From an uncultured Alphaproteobacteria bacterium (lineage in GTDB: Bacteria; Pseudomonadota; Alphaproteobacteria; HIMB59): a stretch of DNA of 64,000 nt. This document shows, piece by piece, positions 42,509 through 51,773 of this stretch. Below the pieces are notes generated by a model that was not told where the DNA came from, did no database searches, and was given only the letters and a program-made list of their open reading frames with translations. Both the position numbers and the translations under genes were made by a program. How positions within the stretch are numbered: the first letter of the stretch is position 1; each line of letters opens with the position of its first letter. The stretch lies in NCBI GenBank assembly GCA_902527545.1, contig CABZPR010000002.1:1-64000 (forward strand), read 5' to 3'.

Positions 42509-42928
42509 ATGAACAACCTAACAAATTTTATACGTATTGTACTTAGTCAAAGTAAATTAGCTATGGAAAAAGGTGAGATTCCTATCGCATCCGTAATAGT
42601 CGACCCGATCGATGAGAGAATTATTGCTAGATCTTTCAATCAAGAAATTGCATTAAATGATCCAACAGCACATGCAGAGATTTTATGTATAAGAAAGGCA
42701 TGTAAAAAATTAAATCAGAAGAGATTAGATGGTCTCATAATGATATCTTATTTAGAACCATGTCATATGTGCAAAGAGGTTATAAAATCCTCAAGATTAT
42801 CTGAGGTTTATTATTTATTTAAAAATGCAAATCCCAGTAGAAAAACTATATCGAAGGTAAAGTATAAATTAATTGAAAATAATGAAGAAAATTTAATAAA
42901 AAAATTTTTTAAAAATAAGAGAACTTAA
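42509..42928 (+). CDS. tadA: tRNA adenosine/nucleoside deaminase (TadA-like)
   Basis: 139 residues. Zinc deaminase signature: HAE at 55-57 and PCHMC at 84-88 (PCxxC). The N-terminal half (EIPIASVIVDPIDERIIARS) and ARSFNQEIALNDPTAHAE are family-typical. TadA makes inosine at the wobble of tRNA-Arg; a free nucleoside deaminase is the alternative. ATG at 42509. The 3' end overlaps convergent purD by 20 bases. Confidence 0.9.
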   Translation: MNNLTNFIRIVLSQSKLAMEKGEIPIASVIVDPIDERIIARSFNQEIALNDPTAHAEILCIRKACKKLNQKRLDGLIMISYLEPCHMCKEVIKSSRLSEVYYLFKNANPSRKTISKVKYKLIENNEENLIKKFFKNKRT

Positions 42929-44186
42929 TATTAGCACCAATATCGGATCTATAATATTTTTCAGGCCAGTCGATAATATCTGCTACTTCATATACTTTAT
43001 TTCTACATTCAAGAAAATTATCTCCACATACTACGATTGATAGAACTCTACCTCCATTAGAAAAGACTTTGTTATTAATTAATTTAGTTGCCGCATGAAA
43101 AATATAAAATTCATCATTATTTTTTAATTCACTTAAATTTCTGATTTCAGTATTTTTAGGATAATCCCCTGGATATCCTTTCGTTGCTAAAATTAAACAA
43201 ATTGATTTTTTATTTTTAAACAATTCAATATTAGCATATTTCAAATTTTTTGTTGCAGTTGAATGAAGTAAAGATAAAAAATCTGACTTTATCCTAAGAG
43301 AAATACTTTGAATTTCAGGATCTCCAAATCTAGTATTGTACTCTAGTAAATATGGTTGATGGTGCTCATTGACGATTATCCCAAAAAATATAACACCTTG
43401 AAATGCTATGTTGTCATGCTTTAAACCCTCTATAGTTTTTTTTACTATTTGATCCTGAATTATCATATCTAGATTATTATCTAAAATAGGGGCAGGGCTG
43501 ATAGTGCCCATTCCTCCAGTATTTGGTCCTGTATCATTATTTCCAACTCTTTTATAGTCTTGGGCGGAACCAATATTTAAATATTCATTACCATCAGTAA
43601 TTGTAAAAAAACTCAATTCTTTTCCTTCAATGAATTCTTCAATAACAACTTTATTGTTTTCTTGATTAAATTCTTTTTTAATAAAAATCCTTTCACAAGC
43701 CTCTATTGCTTCATTTGTATTTGTGCATACAAATACTCCTTTACCAGCAGCTAATCCATCATATTTTACAACTATGGGCCCATTAAAACTTTCGAGATAG
43801 TTTTTTGCTTCATCAAAATCAACAAAAGTTTGTGACTTTGCAGTTGGGATATTGTGAGATTGACAAAATTCTTTCATGAACTCCTTGGAAGATTCAAGTT
43901 TTGCGCCTTCAGAGTCAGGCCCAAAAACATTTAAACCCTTATTTCTAAGTTCTCCCGCAAGATTTTCTGATAAATAATTTTCTGGACCTACAACAACGAG
44001 GTCTGGATTAATTTTTATACATTCCTCAACAATATCCTCTTTAGTTGAGATGTCTTTACACTCCGCGATTTGACTTATTCCATAATTTCCAGGAAAACAA
44101 AATACTTTTTCACAAAGATAGGATTTGTGAAGAATTCTACACAAAGCATGTTCTCGGGCACCAGATCCTACAACTATGACATTCAT
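42909..44186 (-). CDS. purD: phosphoribosylamine-glycine ligase
   Basis: 425 residues, ATP-grasp. N-terminal GSGAREHALCRIL at 6-18 and FPGNYGI, then GPENYLSENLAGELRNKG, VVKYDGLAAGKGVFVCTN, VIEEFIEGKELSFFTITDG, GPNTGGMGTISPAP and YLLEYNTRFGDPEIQ. Second step of purine synthesis. Divergent from xseA with 30 bases between starts. Confidence 0.97.
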   Translation of the reverse strand: MNVIVVGSGAREHALCRILHKSYLCEKVFCFPGNYGISQIAECKDISTKEDIVEECIKINPDLVVVGPENYLSENLAGELRNKGLNVFGPDSEGAKLESSKEFMKEFCQSHNIPTAKSQTFVDFDEAKNYLESFNGPIVVKYDGLAAGKGVFVCTNTNEAIEACERIFIKKEFNQENNKVVIEEFIEGKELSFFTITDGNEYLNIGSAQDYKRVGNNDTGPNTGGMGTISPAPILDNNLDMIIQDQIVKKTIEGLKHDNIAFQGVIFFGIIVNEHHQPYLLEYNTRFGDPEIQSISLRIKSDFLSLLHSTATKNLKYANIELFKNKKSICLILATKGYPGDYPKNTEIRNLSELKNNDEFYIFHAATKLINNKVFSNGGRVLSIVVCGDNFLECRNKVYEVADIIDWPEKYYRSDIGANIKFSYF

Positions 44187-44216
44187 TTATATAACATAAT
44201 AAAGTATATTTATTTT

Positions 44217-45554
44217 GTGAATAATATTCCTGAGTACACTGTATCACAACTGAATAAGTCAATAAAAGATTTATTGGAGGAAAACTATTCTTATTTAAAG
44301 TTAGTCGGAGAGACAGGATCAATAACTATAGCTAGTTCTGGACACGTATATTTTTCAATTAAAGAAAACGATGAGGTCATATCTTGCATATGCTGGAAAG
44401 GAAGCTATGAAAATTTGCAAGTTCAAATAGAAGAGGGAGCTGAATATAGTTTTTATGGAAGGATAACATCTTATTCTAAATTTGGGAGATCTGTTTACCA
44501 ACTCATTATTGATCAGGTCGAGTATAGTGGCACAGGATCAATATTAAAGCTTATTGAAGACAGAAAAAAAGAATTATCTTTGCTGGGTTTGTTTGATGAT
44601 GATAAGAAAAAAAAATTACCTAAGTACCCAAAATCTATTGGTGTGCTAACATCATCCGCTGGTTCAGTAATTCATGATATAATTCATAGAATTTCCGAGA
44701 GATTTCCAGTTACTCAAATAAAGGTTTTCCCTATTTCTGTTCAAGGTAAAAATTCTCATATTGAAATTATAGATTTTTTAGATCTTATTGAAAATCATGA
44801 CTCAAAAGATTTTTTAAAACCAGATCTAATCATATTTGCTAGAGGTGGAGGTTCATTGGAAGAGTTAATGCCTTTCAACGAACCCGATTTAATTAAAAGA
44901 GTTTTTAAATTAAAAATTCCTAATATTTCAGCTATTGGTCATGACACTGACTATACCTTATTAGATTATGTCTCAGATTTGCGTGCACCAACACCTACTG
45001 CAGCAGCTGAAATTGCAGTTCCCGATAAAAATTATTTATTAAATCAAATTCAGGATTTACAACTAAAACTAAATCAATCTATCGAACAAAAATATTTATC
45101 AATAGAACAACTATTATTGAAATTCAAAAATTCTGTAAATTATTTTTCAAATTCAATCAAAGATGTTGAGAACAAATTAAGTAAAATAAATAGTGAGAAT
45201 TTAAAGATAGTTAATAATTTCTTTTACGATAAATCAAATTTCTTTAATGATATATTGATTAGATTACAAGAAAATAGCCCAAAACAAAAAATATTTGAAA
45301 TACAAAGCAAGATTGTATACATAAATAATAATAACAAAACTTTAATTTTAAATAAATTCAAGATTTTTTCTCAAAAATTATATTTACTAAATAAGATACT
45401 TAATACCTCTTCGATAGAAAAAAACTTAAAAAAAGGGTATGCAATATTGAAATCAGAAAATCAAATTATTAAAAGTATAAAGACTTTAAAAAAATTAAAT
45501 AATTTTGATGTGACTTTGAAAGACGGAGTCATGAGTGTCAAAAAAAAATTATAA
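44217..45554 (+). CDS. xseA: exodeoxyribonuclease VII large subunit
   Basis: 445 residues. N-terminal OB domain (VSQLNKSIKDLLEENY, GETGSITIASSGHVYFSIK), catalytic domain with GVLTSSAGSVIHDIIHRIS, FARGGGSLEELMPFNEPDL and IGHDTDYTLLDYVSDLRAPTPTAAAE, and the long coiled coil that ends in KKGYAIL-type motif (LKKGYAILKS). Degrades single-stranded DNA. The start is most likely the GTG at 44217; the upstream extension would overlap purD by over 100 bases. The stop overlaps lpxL by six bases. Confidence 0.94.
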   Translation: MNNIPEYTVSQLNKSIKDLLEENYSYLKLVGETGSITIASSGHVYFSIKENDEVISCICWKGSYENLQVQIEEGAEYSFYGRITSYSKFGRSVYQLIIDQVEYSGTGSILKLIEDRKKELSLLGLFDDDKKKKLPKYPKSIGVLTSSAGSVIHDIIHRISERFPVTQIKVFPISVQGKNSHIEIIDFLDLIENHDSKDFLKPDLIIFARGGGSLEELMPFNEPDLIKRVFKLKIPNISAIGHDTDYTLLDYVSDLRAPTPTAAAEIAVPDKNYLLNQIQDLQLKLNQSIEQKYLSIEQLLLKFKNSVNYFSNSIKDVENKLSKINSENLKIVNNFFYDKSNFFNDILIRLQENSPKQKIFEIQSKIVYINNNNKTLILNKFKIFSQKLYLLNKILNTSSIEKNLKKGYAILKSENQIIKSIKTLKKLNNFDVTLKDGVMSVKKKL

Positions 45555-46412
45555 TTTCCATCTTTTATGTACCCATAGCCATTGCGATGGAGATTGTGTA
45601 ATCCATTTTTCAAAATATTTTTTGTGAATCATTTCAACCAGGCCTTTTACATCATAATTTTTATATTCTTCATAACGTAAAGGTTTTTCAAAAATTATTT
45701 CAAATGTATTATTTTGATTTCTGATGGAGTATACTGGACATATCATTGTTTTGTATCTGATTGCTAAATTAGCAAAACCATCTGTTGCAAGCGCTTTCTT
45801 TCCAAAAAAATCTATTTCTAAACCACTACTATCTCTTTGGTCAATTAGAAGAGCTAAGTCTTCATTTTGTTTAAGGGCTTTAATCATGGATTTAGCACTC
45901 TCTGAACCTTTTTTATAAAAAAAAGCATTATTTTCTTTTCTATTTTTCTGAATGTAGTTATCTATCTTCTCATTATTGGCGTGTCTATAAACTGAATGTA
46001 ATGTGAAACCATTACGTAAAATAAAATTTCTTGTTAGCTCCCAGTTCCCGATATGTGCTGATATAAAGATTTTAGGAGCTTTATGAGATTTTATCTCGTC
46101 TATGATATGAGTATTATTAAAATCTATATTTTTCCAATCAAATTTATTTAAGTTAAAAAATTCAAAAAAAACTTTACCTGTCTCTTTTAAATTTTCCTTT
46201 CTTAACATTGAACTCTTTTCATCACTGAGGTTTAATACTTTCAAATTATTTTTTATGATTTGCTCGTATTTTGTAAATTTTCCAAAAAAACCAACTAAAA
46301 TTCCTCCAACATTTGAGGCAAAATTAAAACTAAATAATCCTAATATATATTTAAGTATAATAAAAAATACAAACTCAATATAGTTTCTAAAAACTTTAAA
46401 TATATTTTTCAA
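45549..46412 (-). CDS. lpxL: lauroyl/late acyltransferase of lipid A (LpxL/HtrB family)
   Basis: 287 residues with an N-terminal membrane helix. Catalytic HxxxxE box in SAHIGNWELTRNFI near residue 119, with YRHANNEKIDNYIQ and DQRDSSGLEIDFFGKKA as the family's further segments. Adds the secondary acyl chain to Kdo2-lipid IVA. Last gene of the ubiA-msbA-DUF374-waaA-lpxK-lpxL run; its 5' end overlaps lpxK by 17 bases. Confidence 0.9.
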   Translation of the reverse strand: MKNIFKVFRNYIEFVFFIILKYILGLFSFNFASNVGGILVGFFGKFTKYEQIIKNNLKVLNLSDEKSSMLRKENLKETGKVFFEFFNLNKFDWKNIDFNNTHIIDEIKSHKAPKIFISAHIGNWELTRNFILRNGFTLHSVYRHANNEKIDNYIQKNRKENNAFFYKKGSESAKSMIKALKQNEDLALLIDQRDSSGLEIDFFGKKALATDGFANLAIRYKTMICPVYSIRNQNNTFEIIFEKPLRYEEYKNYDVKGLVEMIHKKYFEKWITQSPSQWLWVHKRWKL

Positions 46413-47361
46413 TTTCCGTAGTAAATCCTAAATTGTTATCAGATACTATTTCTCCATGTATTATTCCAACAGAGCTTTTAAATTCATTAGGTATCCTTAC
46501 ATGATCTTTCTCTGTTGTTATTAAAAAAGCATCATTTTTATTTGCTTGATCAAGTAATAAAAATATATCATCGACAGTATATTGATGATGATCAGGAAAC
46601 TCTTTTGTTAATACTAAATTTAAATTTTCAGATTTTAATTGGTCAAAAAATTTTTTATTAAAACCCAGACCCGCAAAAGCAATTAATTTTTTTTCTTTAA
46701 ATTCTGGGTTAATTTCTATTTTATATTTCAAAATATGCTTAAAGTGACTATCATTTAAATCATTACATACTTCTGTATTAATTAAAAAAAATATTTGTGA
46801 TTTTCTAATTGCATTTTTTACTGACTCTCTTAGTGGTCCAGAGGGAACTAAAAGTCTATTTCCAAATGATTGGATAGAGTCATAAACATAAATCGATATA
46901 TTTTTATATACATTGTAAGATTGTAGTGCATCGTCAAGCACAAGTATATTTGCACCATCTTCCTTTGCTGAAATCATTGCGTGAAATTTATTTTTACTAA
47001 CCCACGTTGGAAAATAATTTGACATCATTAAAGCCTCATCTCCTACAAAATTAAAGTCCATATGAGGTTTTACTTTTATAACTTCATCTACTGTAGTAGA
47101 CCCACCATAGCCCCTTGAGATAATATGAGGTGTGTATCCCATCTTCTTTAATTCTCTACAGATATACAATACTGAAGGTGTTTTTCCTGAACCACCAATG
47201 ATGGCACTTCCAACTGCTATCACTGGTAAGTCAATTTTTTGAACTTTTGATAATTTTCTTTTAATTAAATTTCCTACTGACCAAATTATTGACAAAGGAG
47301 AGAGAAGAAGTGCATTTAAAGAAATTGTTTTTTGATACCAAAATTTTGGAGCTTTTAACAT
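46396..47361 (-). CDS. lpxK: tetraacyldisaccharide 4'-kinase
   Basis: 321 residues, P-loop kinase. Walker A in GSAIIGGSGKTPSVLYI near residue 51-67 is the LpxK variant; DDALQSYNVYKNI, PSGPLRES and the late DHHQYTVDDI are the other diagnostic segments. Phosphorylates the 4' position to make lipid IVA. Overlaps waaA by seven bases. Confidence 0.94.
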   Translation of the reverse strand: MLKAPKFWYQKTISLNALLLSPLSIIWSVGNLIKRKLSKVQKIDLPVIAVGSAIIGGSGKTPSVLYICRELKKMGYTPHIISRGYGGSTTVDEVIKVKPHMDFNFVGDEALMMSNYFPTWVSKNKFHAMISAKEDGANILVLDDALQSYNVYKNISIYVYDSIQSFGNRLLVPSGPLRESVKNAIRKSQIFFLINTEVCNDLNDSHFKHILKYKIEINPEFKEKKLIAFAGLGFNKKFFDQLKSENLNLVLTKEFPDHHQYTVDDIFLLLDQANKNDAFLITTEKDHVRIPNEFKSSVGIIHGEIVSDNNLGFTTEIEKYI

Positions 47362-48515
47362 CTATTAATCATTTCAGTAATATTTTTTAAACTATCTTTA
47401 TTATTATTAATAAAATTTTCAATTTTCTTAGCATTATGAAATTCTTCTTCTATTTGTTTGTTAATTTCATTACTTATATCCTCTAAATTATCACTATTCA
47501 TTGTTTTGCAAAGATTAAGTTTTTCGAGATCAAGATAAATTTCTTCAAAATTTTTATTAAAATCTCCTGAAAAAACAAAACAACCTCTTGAAATAGGTTC
47601 CAAAGGATTCTGTCCGCCATGTTTAATTAAAGAACCTCCCATAAATACTATTTTTGAGCGCTCAAAAATTGACATAATATTCCCAAATTTATTATGCACT
47701 GTGATTTTTTCTAAATTTTCAGAAATAATTTTTTCACTTAAATTATTAGAGAATTGAATGTGACGAGGTATAATAATTATTTCAAATATTTCACTTAAAT
47801 TTAATTTTTTTATTATTGTTATAACTTTATCATATTCATTTAAGTGAATACTCGCAAAACAAACAATCTTTTTTTTTGAGTCTGGTATAACTGGTTTAAT
47901 ATTAAATTTTAAATTCCCAAAAAAATAAACTTTTTTACCAAATAAATTACTTATGTTCACTTGATCCTTTTTGCTTTGTGCAAAAATTAAATCGTATTGT
48001 TCTCCGATTATTTTATTTAAATTTGGATATTTTGACCATCTGACATAACTTGTATCCGATACTCTGCCATTAACTAAGATATTTTTTAAATTTTTCTTTT
48101 TTGAAATCAATAGCCAATTAGGCCAAATTTCTGAGTCAATCCATAAAATTTTTTTAAAATTTGTTTTTGATAAGAAAACATTTACATTCCAAAAAAAATC
48201 TAAAGGAAGAAATATACTAATAAGGTTGGGGTATAATTTTTTTGACAATTCAAAAGATGACAAAGTAGAACATGATAAAACAATTTTTTTATTATTGAGT
48301 CTATCCACTAAGAATTTAATAGAATTCAATTCACCTATGCTCGCAAAATGAATTAAAAAATCACTTTGTCTTATTCGTGTGTAATCTTGTCTTGCGAATA
48401 TTTTTTGTTTATATGAATAAAAATTTTCTTTTTTATTATATACCCTAATTAAACCAATGAATAAAATTACTGGAAAAAACAAAAGTTGTAATAATCTATA
48501 GTTAAAAATGAGCAT
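47355..48515 (-). CDS. waaA: 3-deoxy-D-manno-octulosonic acid transferase
   Basis: 386 residues. N-terminal membrane anchor (LLQLLFFPVILFIGLIRVY), DFLIHFASIGELNSIKFLVD, LFLPLDFFW, IWIDSEIWPNWLL, SKKDQVNISNLFG and the C-terminal FMGGSLIKHGGQNPLEPISRG of the GT-B fold. Adds Kdo to lipid IVA. ATG start at 48515; a TTG one codon earlier is open. It overlaps the DUF374 gene by 14 bases. Confidence 0.94.
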   Translation of the reverse strand: MLIFNYRLLQLLFFPVILFIGLIRVYNKKENFYSYKQKIFARQDYTRIRQSDFLIHFASIGELNSIKFLVDRLNNKKIVLSCSTLSSFELSKKLYPNLISIFLPLDFFWNVNVFLSKTNFKKILWIDSEIWPNWLLISKKKNLKNILVNGRVSDTSYVRWSKYPNLNKIIGEQYDLIFAQSKKDQVNISNLFGKKVYFFGNLKFNIKPVIPDSKKKIVCFASIHLNEYDKVITIIKKLNLSEIFEIIIIPRHIQFSNNLSEKIISENLEKITVHNKFGNIMSIFERSKIVFMGGSLIKHGGQNPLEPISRGCFVFSGDFNKNFEEIYLDLEKLNLCKTMNSDNLEDISNEINKQIEEEFHNAKKIENFINNNKDSLKNITEMINRC

Positions 48516-49152
48516 CAATTATTTTTAAATTTTTATTCAAATTGTCTATTATGTATGAATTAAATGAATTTTCATCGAACTGACTTGGGTTTATTATTTC
48601 TTCACCCCAAAAAAAAATACCTTTACTGAAAGGTAATGGTATTTTTAATTTATCCCAATTATTAAGACGAAAAAAACGATTGGTTTTAAAAGTTAACAGA
48701 GCAATCTTTAAGTCAAACTTTTTGGCTAATTTGTAAATATTGGTGTTAATTTCATAAGGTGGTCCATGAGGTGCATCTGGTGTGATATAAATGCACTCTC
48801 CTTTTTCTACAGCTAAAGTGATTTCTTTTATAAGAGCGGTCGGTTTATCTTTTTCACGTAAAAGAGGATCTAAACCAAATTTTCTTTGAACTAAAGTACT
48901 TATTTGACCATCTCTATGAGATGTTGCAACGGGTCTTAATTTTGGTTTAAATTTCCAACTAAATGTAGAACCCATAAGCTGGTTATGCCAAATAAGTACA
49001 ATGATTGATTTATTATCTTGTAATTGTTTTTCTATGACTTCCTCATTTACACCTGACCAATTACTTGTTTTTTTTATAAGTGATAATGACAGATAAATTA
49101 AATTTACAAAAATAATCTTAAAGAATTTATTCTTAGATAATTTTTTAAGCAT
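48502..49152 (-). CDS. DUF374 lysophospholipid acyltransferase-like protein
   Basis: 216 residues. The N-terminal anchor (IIFVNLIYLSLSL) is followed by IVLIWHNQLMGSTFSW, KLRPVATSHRDGQISTL, YITPDAPHGPPYEINTN and the ILFWGE-like end. DUF374 proteins belong to the LPLAT acyltransferases, here with His in LIWHNQ and Asp in HRDGQ as candidate catalytic residues. They usually lie in lipid A clusters but their exact reaction is unclear. Overlaps msbA by eight bases. Confidence 0.88.
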   Translation of the reverse strand: MLKKLSKNKFFKIIFVNLIYLSLSLIKKTSNWSGVNEEVIEKQLQDNKSIIVLIWHNQLMGSTFSWKFKPKLRPVATSHRDGQISTLVQRKFGLDPLLREKDKPTALIKEITLAVEKGECIYITPDAPHGPPYEINTNIYKLAKKFDLKIALLTFKTNRFFRLNNWDKLKIPLPFSKGIFFWGEEIINPSQFDENSFNSYIIDNLNKNLKIIDAHF

Positions 49153-50872
49153 TTTTTTTAATCTGTCGTTGATAAAGATTATAATAATGTTTTTTCTTTG
49201 CCATTAAGGTTTTATGAGTTCCCTTCTCAACAACTTCACCATTTTCTAAATAGTAAATTTCATCAAAATTTTTGATTGTGCTTAATCTATGTGCAACTAC
49301 GATCATTGTAATTTTAGGTAAATGATACAAATTATTGAATAACTTAGACTCTGTTTTAAGATCTAAATTTGATGTTGGTTCATCTAATAAAACAACTGGA
49401 CTTTTTTGAGCAAGAGCTCTCGCTATTGAAATTCTTTGCCTTTGCCCCCCAGACAATTTAATTCCATTTTCTCCAATTTTAGTATCTAATTTTAAAGGTA
49501 GTTTGTTTGCAAAATCATTTACACATGCAATATTAGCAAAATGATTTATATTTGATTGATTGTGACCAGAGTTATATTTTATATTTTCTGAAATAGTACC
49601 ATCAAATAAAACTGTATCTTGGCTAACTAGGCTAAATATATTTCTAAGACTATTTAATTTTAATTTTTTTATATCAATTTCATTTATTGTTATGTCACCT
49701 TTAGTGATATCAAATAATCTCAAAAATAAAGCCATAAGTGTTGATTTACCTCCTCCAGAGGGTCCCACAAATGCAACTTTTTTTCCTGATTTAAGCTTAA
49801 AATTTACTCGGTTAATTATATTTTTATTTGTATTTTCGTATTTAAAAAAAACATCTTTAAAACTCAAAGTCTTGAAATTTTTTATTACCTTAGATCCTCC
49901 AATTGTTTCGTTTTTAAAATCTATAAATTCAAATATTCTAGAGGCAGCACCAAGACCGCTTTGAAGTAAAACATTAACATTTATTAGGTTTTTAAGTGGT
50001 GCATAAGCTAACATTAGACTTACTAAAAAGCTCATCAATTGCCCAGCTGTCATATTTTCGTTAATTACAAAAATACCCCCACCAAATATTGCCAAACCAG
50101 CCGCCATTGAACCCAATGTTTCCGTAAAAGGCCTGGATCTGGCAGTAATTTTTTCCTGTTTAAAATTTAATTCTCTAGCTTGCTCAATTTCTTTATTAAC
50201 TCTTTTGATTTCAAAATTTTCTGCATTGAAAGATTTTACATTTTTGATTCCTCTAAAGACCTCTTCTAAATTTGAAGCTAACGTTCCAACTTGTTCTTGT
50301 AAGTTTTTTGTGACTCTTCTAATTTTTTTACCTAAAACTCTTATTGGAATAATAGCTAATGGAAAAATCACTATAGAAATGCATGCTAATTTCCAATTTT
50401 GATAAAACATATTTCCTATTAATACAGTCAAGGTTAAAGAATCTTTTATTAATGCAGTATATGTGTTGGCCATTGCCCCACTTAGATAATAAGTATCTGT
50501 AGTAATTCTCGTAATTAATGATCCTATTTTATTTTTAACAAAAAACTCATAATGCACATTTATAATATTTTTAAAAACATCACGTCTGAGTTTTTCAATA
50601 ATCCTATGACTCATAAATTGTAAAGAAGTAATTTGGATATAAGTTACTAACCCTTTTATTATCCCAGTAATTAAAATAGCAATGGGTATAAAATATAAAT
50701 AAAATCTATCAGCATTAATCAAAACATTGTCGAGAGCTGGTTTAACCAACCATGCATGAAAACCTGTGCATAGAGCAGCAATAATCATACATAAAATAGC
50801 AATAAACATTCTTAATTTAAAATTAAGAAATAACTTAGAAATTCTTATAAAATGCTCTTTAGACTCAGACAT
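49145..50872 (-). CDS. msbA: lipid A export ABC transporter (MsbA-like)
   Basis: 575 residues. Membrane domain with six helices, then an ATPase with Walker A GPSGGGKST, LVSQDTVLFDGTISENI, signature LSGGQ in IKLSGGQRQRISIARAL, Walker B VVLLDEPTSNLD, and His in VAHRLSTIKNF. Flips lipid A-core across the inner membrane. Start chosen at 50872 (MSESKEHF); an open TTG lies 15 bases upstream. It overlaps ubiA by eight bases. Confidence 0.92.
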   Translation of the reverse strand: MSESKEHFIRISKLFLNFKLRMFIAILCMIIAALCTGFHAWLVKPALDNVLINADRFYLYFIPIAILITGIIKGLVTYIQITSLQFMSHRIIEKLRRDVFKNIINVHYEFFVKNKIGSLITRITTDTYYLSGAMANTYTALIKDSLTLTVLIGNMFYQNWKLACISIVIFPLAIIPIRVLGKKIRRVTKNLQEQVGTLASNLEEVFRGIKNVKSFNAENFEIKRVNKEIEQARELNFKQEKITARSRPFTETLGSMAAGLAIFGGGIFVINENMTAGQLMSFLVSLMLAYAPLKNLINVNVLLQSGLGAASRIFEFIDFKNETIGGSKVIKNFKTLSFKDVFFKYENTNKNIINRVNFKLKSGKKVAFVGPSGGGKSTLMALFLRLFDITKGDITINEIDIKKLKLNSLRNIFSLVSQDTVLFDGTISENIKYNSGHNQSNINHFANIACVNDFANKLPLKLDTKIGENGIKLSGGQRQRISIARALAQKSPVVLLDEPTSNLDLKTESKLFNNLYHLPKITMIVVAHRLSTIKNFDEIYYLENGEVVEKGTHKTLMAKKKHYYNLYQRQIKKNA

Positions 50873-51773
50873 TAAGGTGACTTCCAATTATTATACTCAA
50901 AAGTATGCTGATACCGTAATAGTTATTGCGACTAAAATATGAGCCAGCCTTTTCAGGTATATTTTTCCACATAAAATTAAGATCTATAATGTTTATTAAG
51001 AAAATTGTTGTTAATAAGGCATAGTATAAAAAACTGAAATTCAAGCCACTTCCAAAAAATGCCAATAAAAAATATTTAAAAGAAATCATTAAATTTAAAA
51101 TGATCATTCTACCAGATCCAAAAAATAATGTGCTAGAGTATAATTTTAATTCTTTGTCTTCTTTTTCATCCTGAGTTGCATAAACAGTATCATAAGTAAG
51201 TGTCCAAAAAACTAGTGACAAATATAAAATGAGAACAGATGAAAAGGGTACGTTTGAGCCCATTGCCACCCAGCCAATAAAACAGCCCCAATTATAAGTC
51301 AAAGCTAAAATTAATTGGGGTAAGAAAAAAAATCTTTTTGCTAAAGGGTATAAAATTATTAAAGGAGTGATAACAAGCCCTAATACAATAGCTTCATAAT
51401 TTAATTGTAATAAAATTATTAAACCTATTATTAAAAGAAAAAATAATAGTATAAGTGAATTCTTTAAACTTATTTGTGATGACGCTAAAGCTCTATTTTG
51501 TGTTCTACTAACTTTCCTATCAATGTCTATATCAATAAAATCATTTACTATGCACCCAGCAGATCTCATGACCATTGAACCAATAAAAAAAATTATAAAC
51601 AAAATTAAAATATTATTTGAAGAACCATTTGTTGAGGATGCTAAAATGAAACTAATTGGGTAAAAAAGTAGAAGAAAACCAATAGGTTTATCTAATCTAA
51701 CTAAAAGAATGTATGGGTGTGTGAAAGGTGGAAATAATTTAAAAATTAAATTATTCTTATAATTATTATTCAT
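50865..51773 (-). CDS. ubiA: 4-hydroxybenzoate polyprenyltransferase
   Basis: 302 residues, about eight membrane helices. First aspartate-rich motif NDFIDIDIDRKVSRTQNR near 88-104 and second DTVYATQDEKED near 198. Attaches the polyprenyl tail to 4-hydroxybenzoate in ubiquinone synthesis. Its start codon shares two bases with the divergent rsmE ATG (51771-51774). It heads the lipid A run by overlap, so a joint transcript is likely. Confidence 0.93.
   Translation of the reverse strand: MNNNYKNNLIFKLFPPFTHPYILLVRLDKPIGFLLLFYPISFILASSTNGSSNNILILFIIFFIGSMVMRSAGCIVNDFIDIDIDRKVSRTQNRALASSQISLKNSLILLFFLLIIGLIILLQLNYEAIVLGLVITPLIILYPLAKRFFFLPQLILALTYNWGCFIGWVAMGSNVPFSSVLILYLSLVFWTLTYDTVYATQDEKEDKELKLYSSTLFFGSGRMIILNLMISFKYFLLAFFGSGLNFSFLYYALLTTIFLINIIDLNFMWKNIPEKAGSYFSRNNYYGISILLSIIIGSHLNV

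Noticed and set aside
44070-44216. Extended start of xseA inside purD
   Set aside because: It would overlap the divergent purD gene by 117 bases and adds no family-like sequence; GTG at 44217 fits the known N-terminus.
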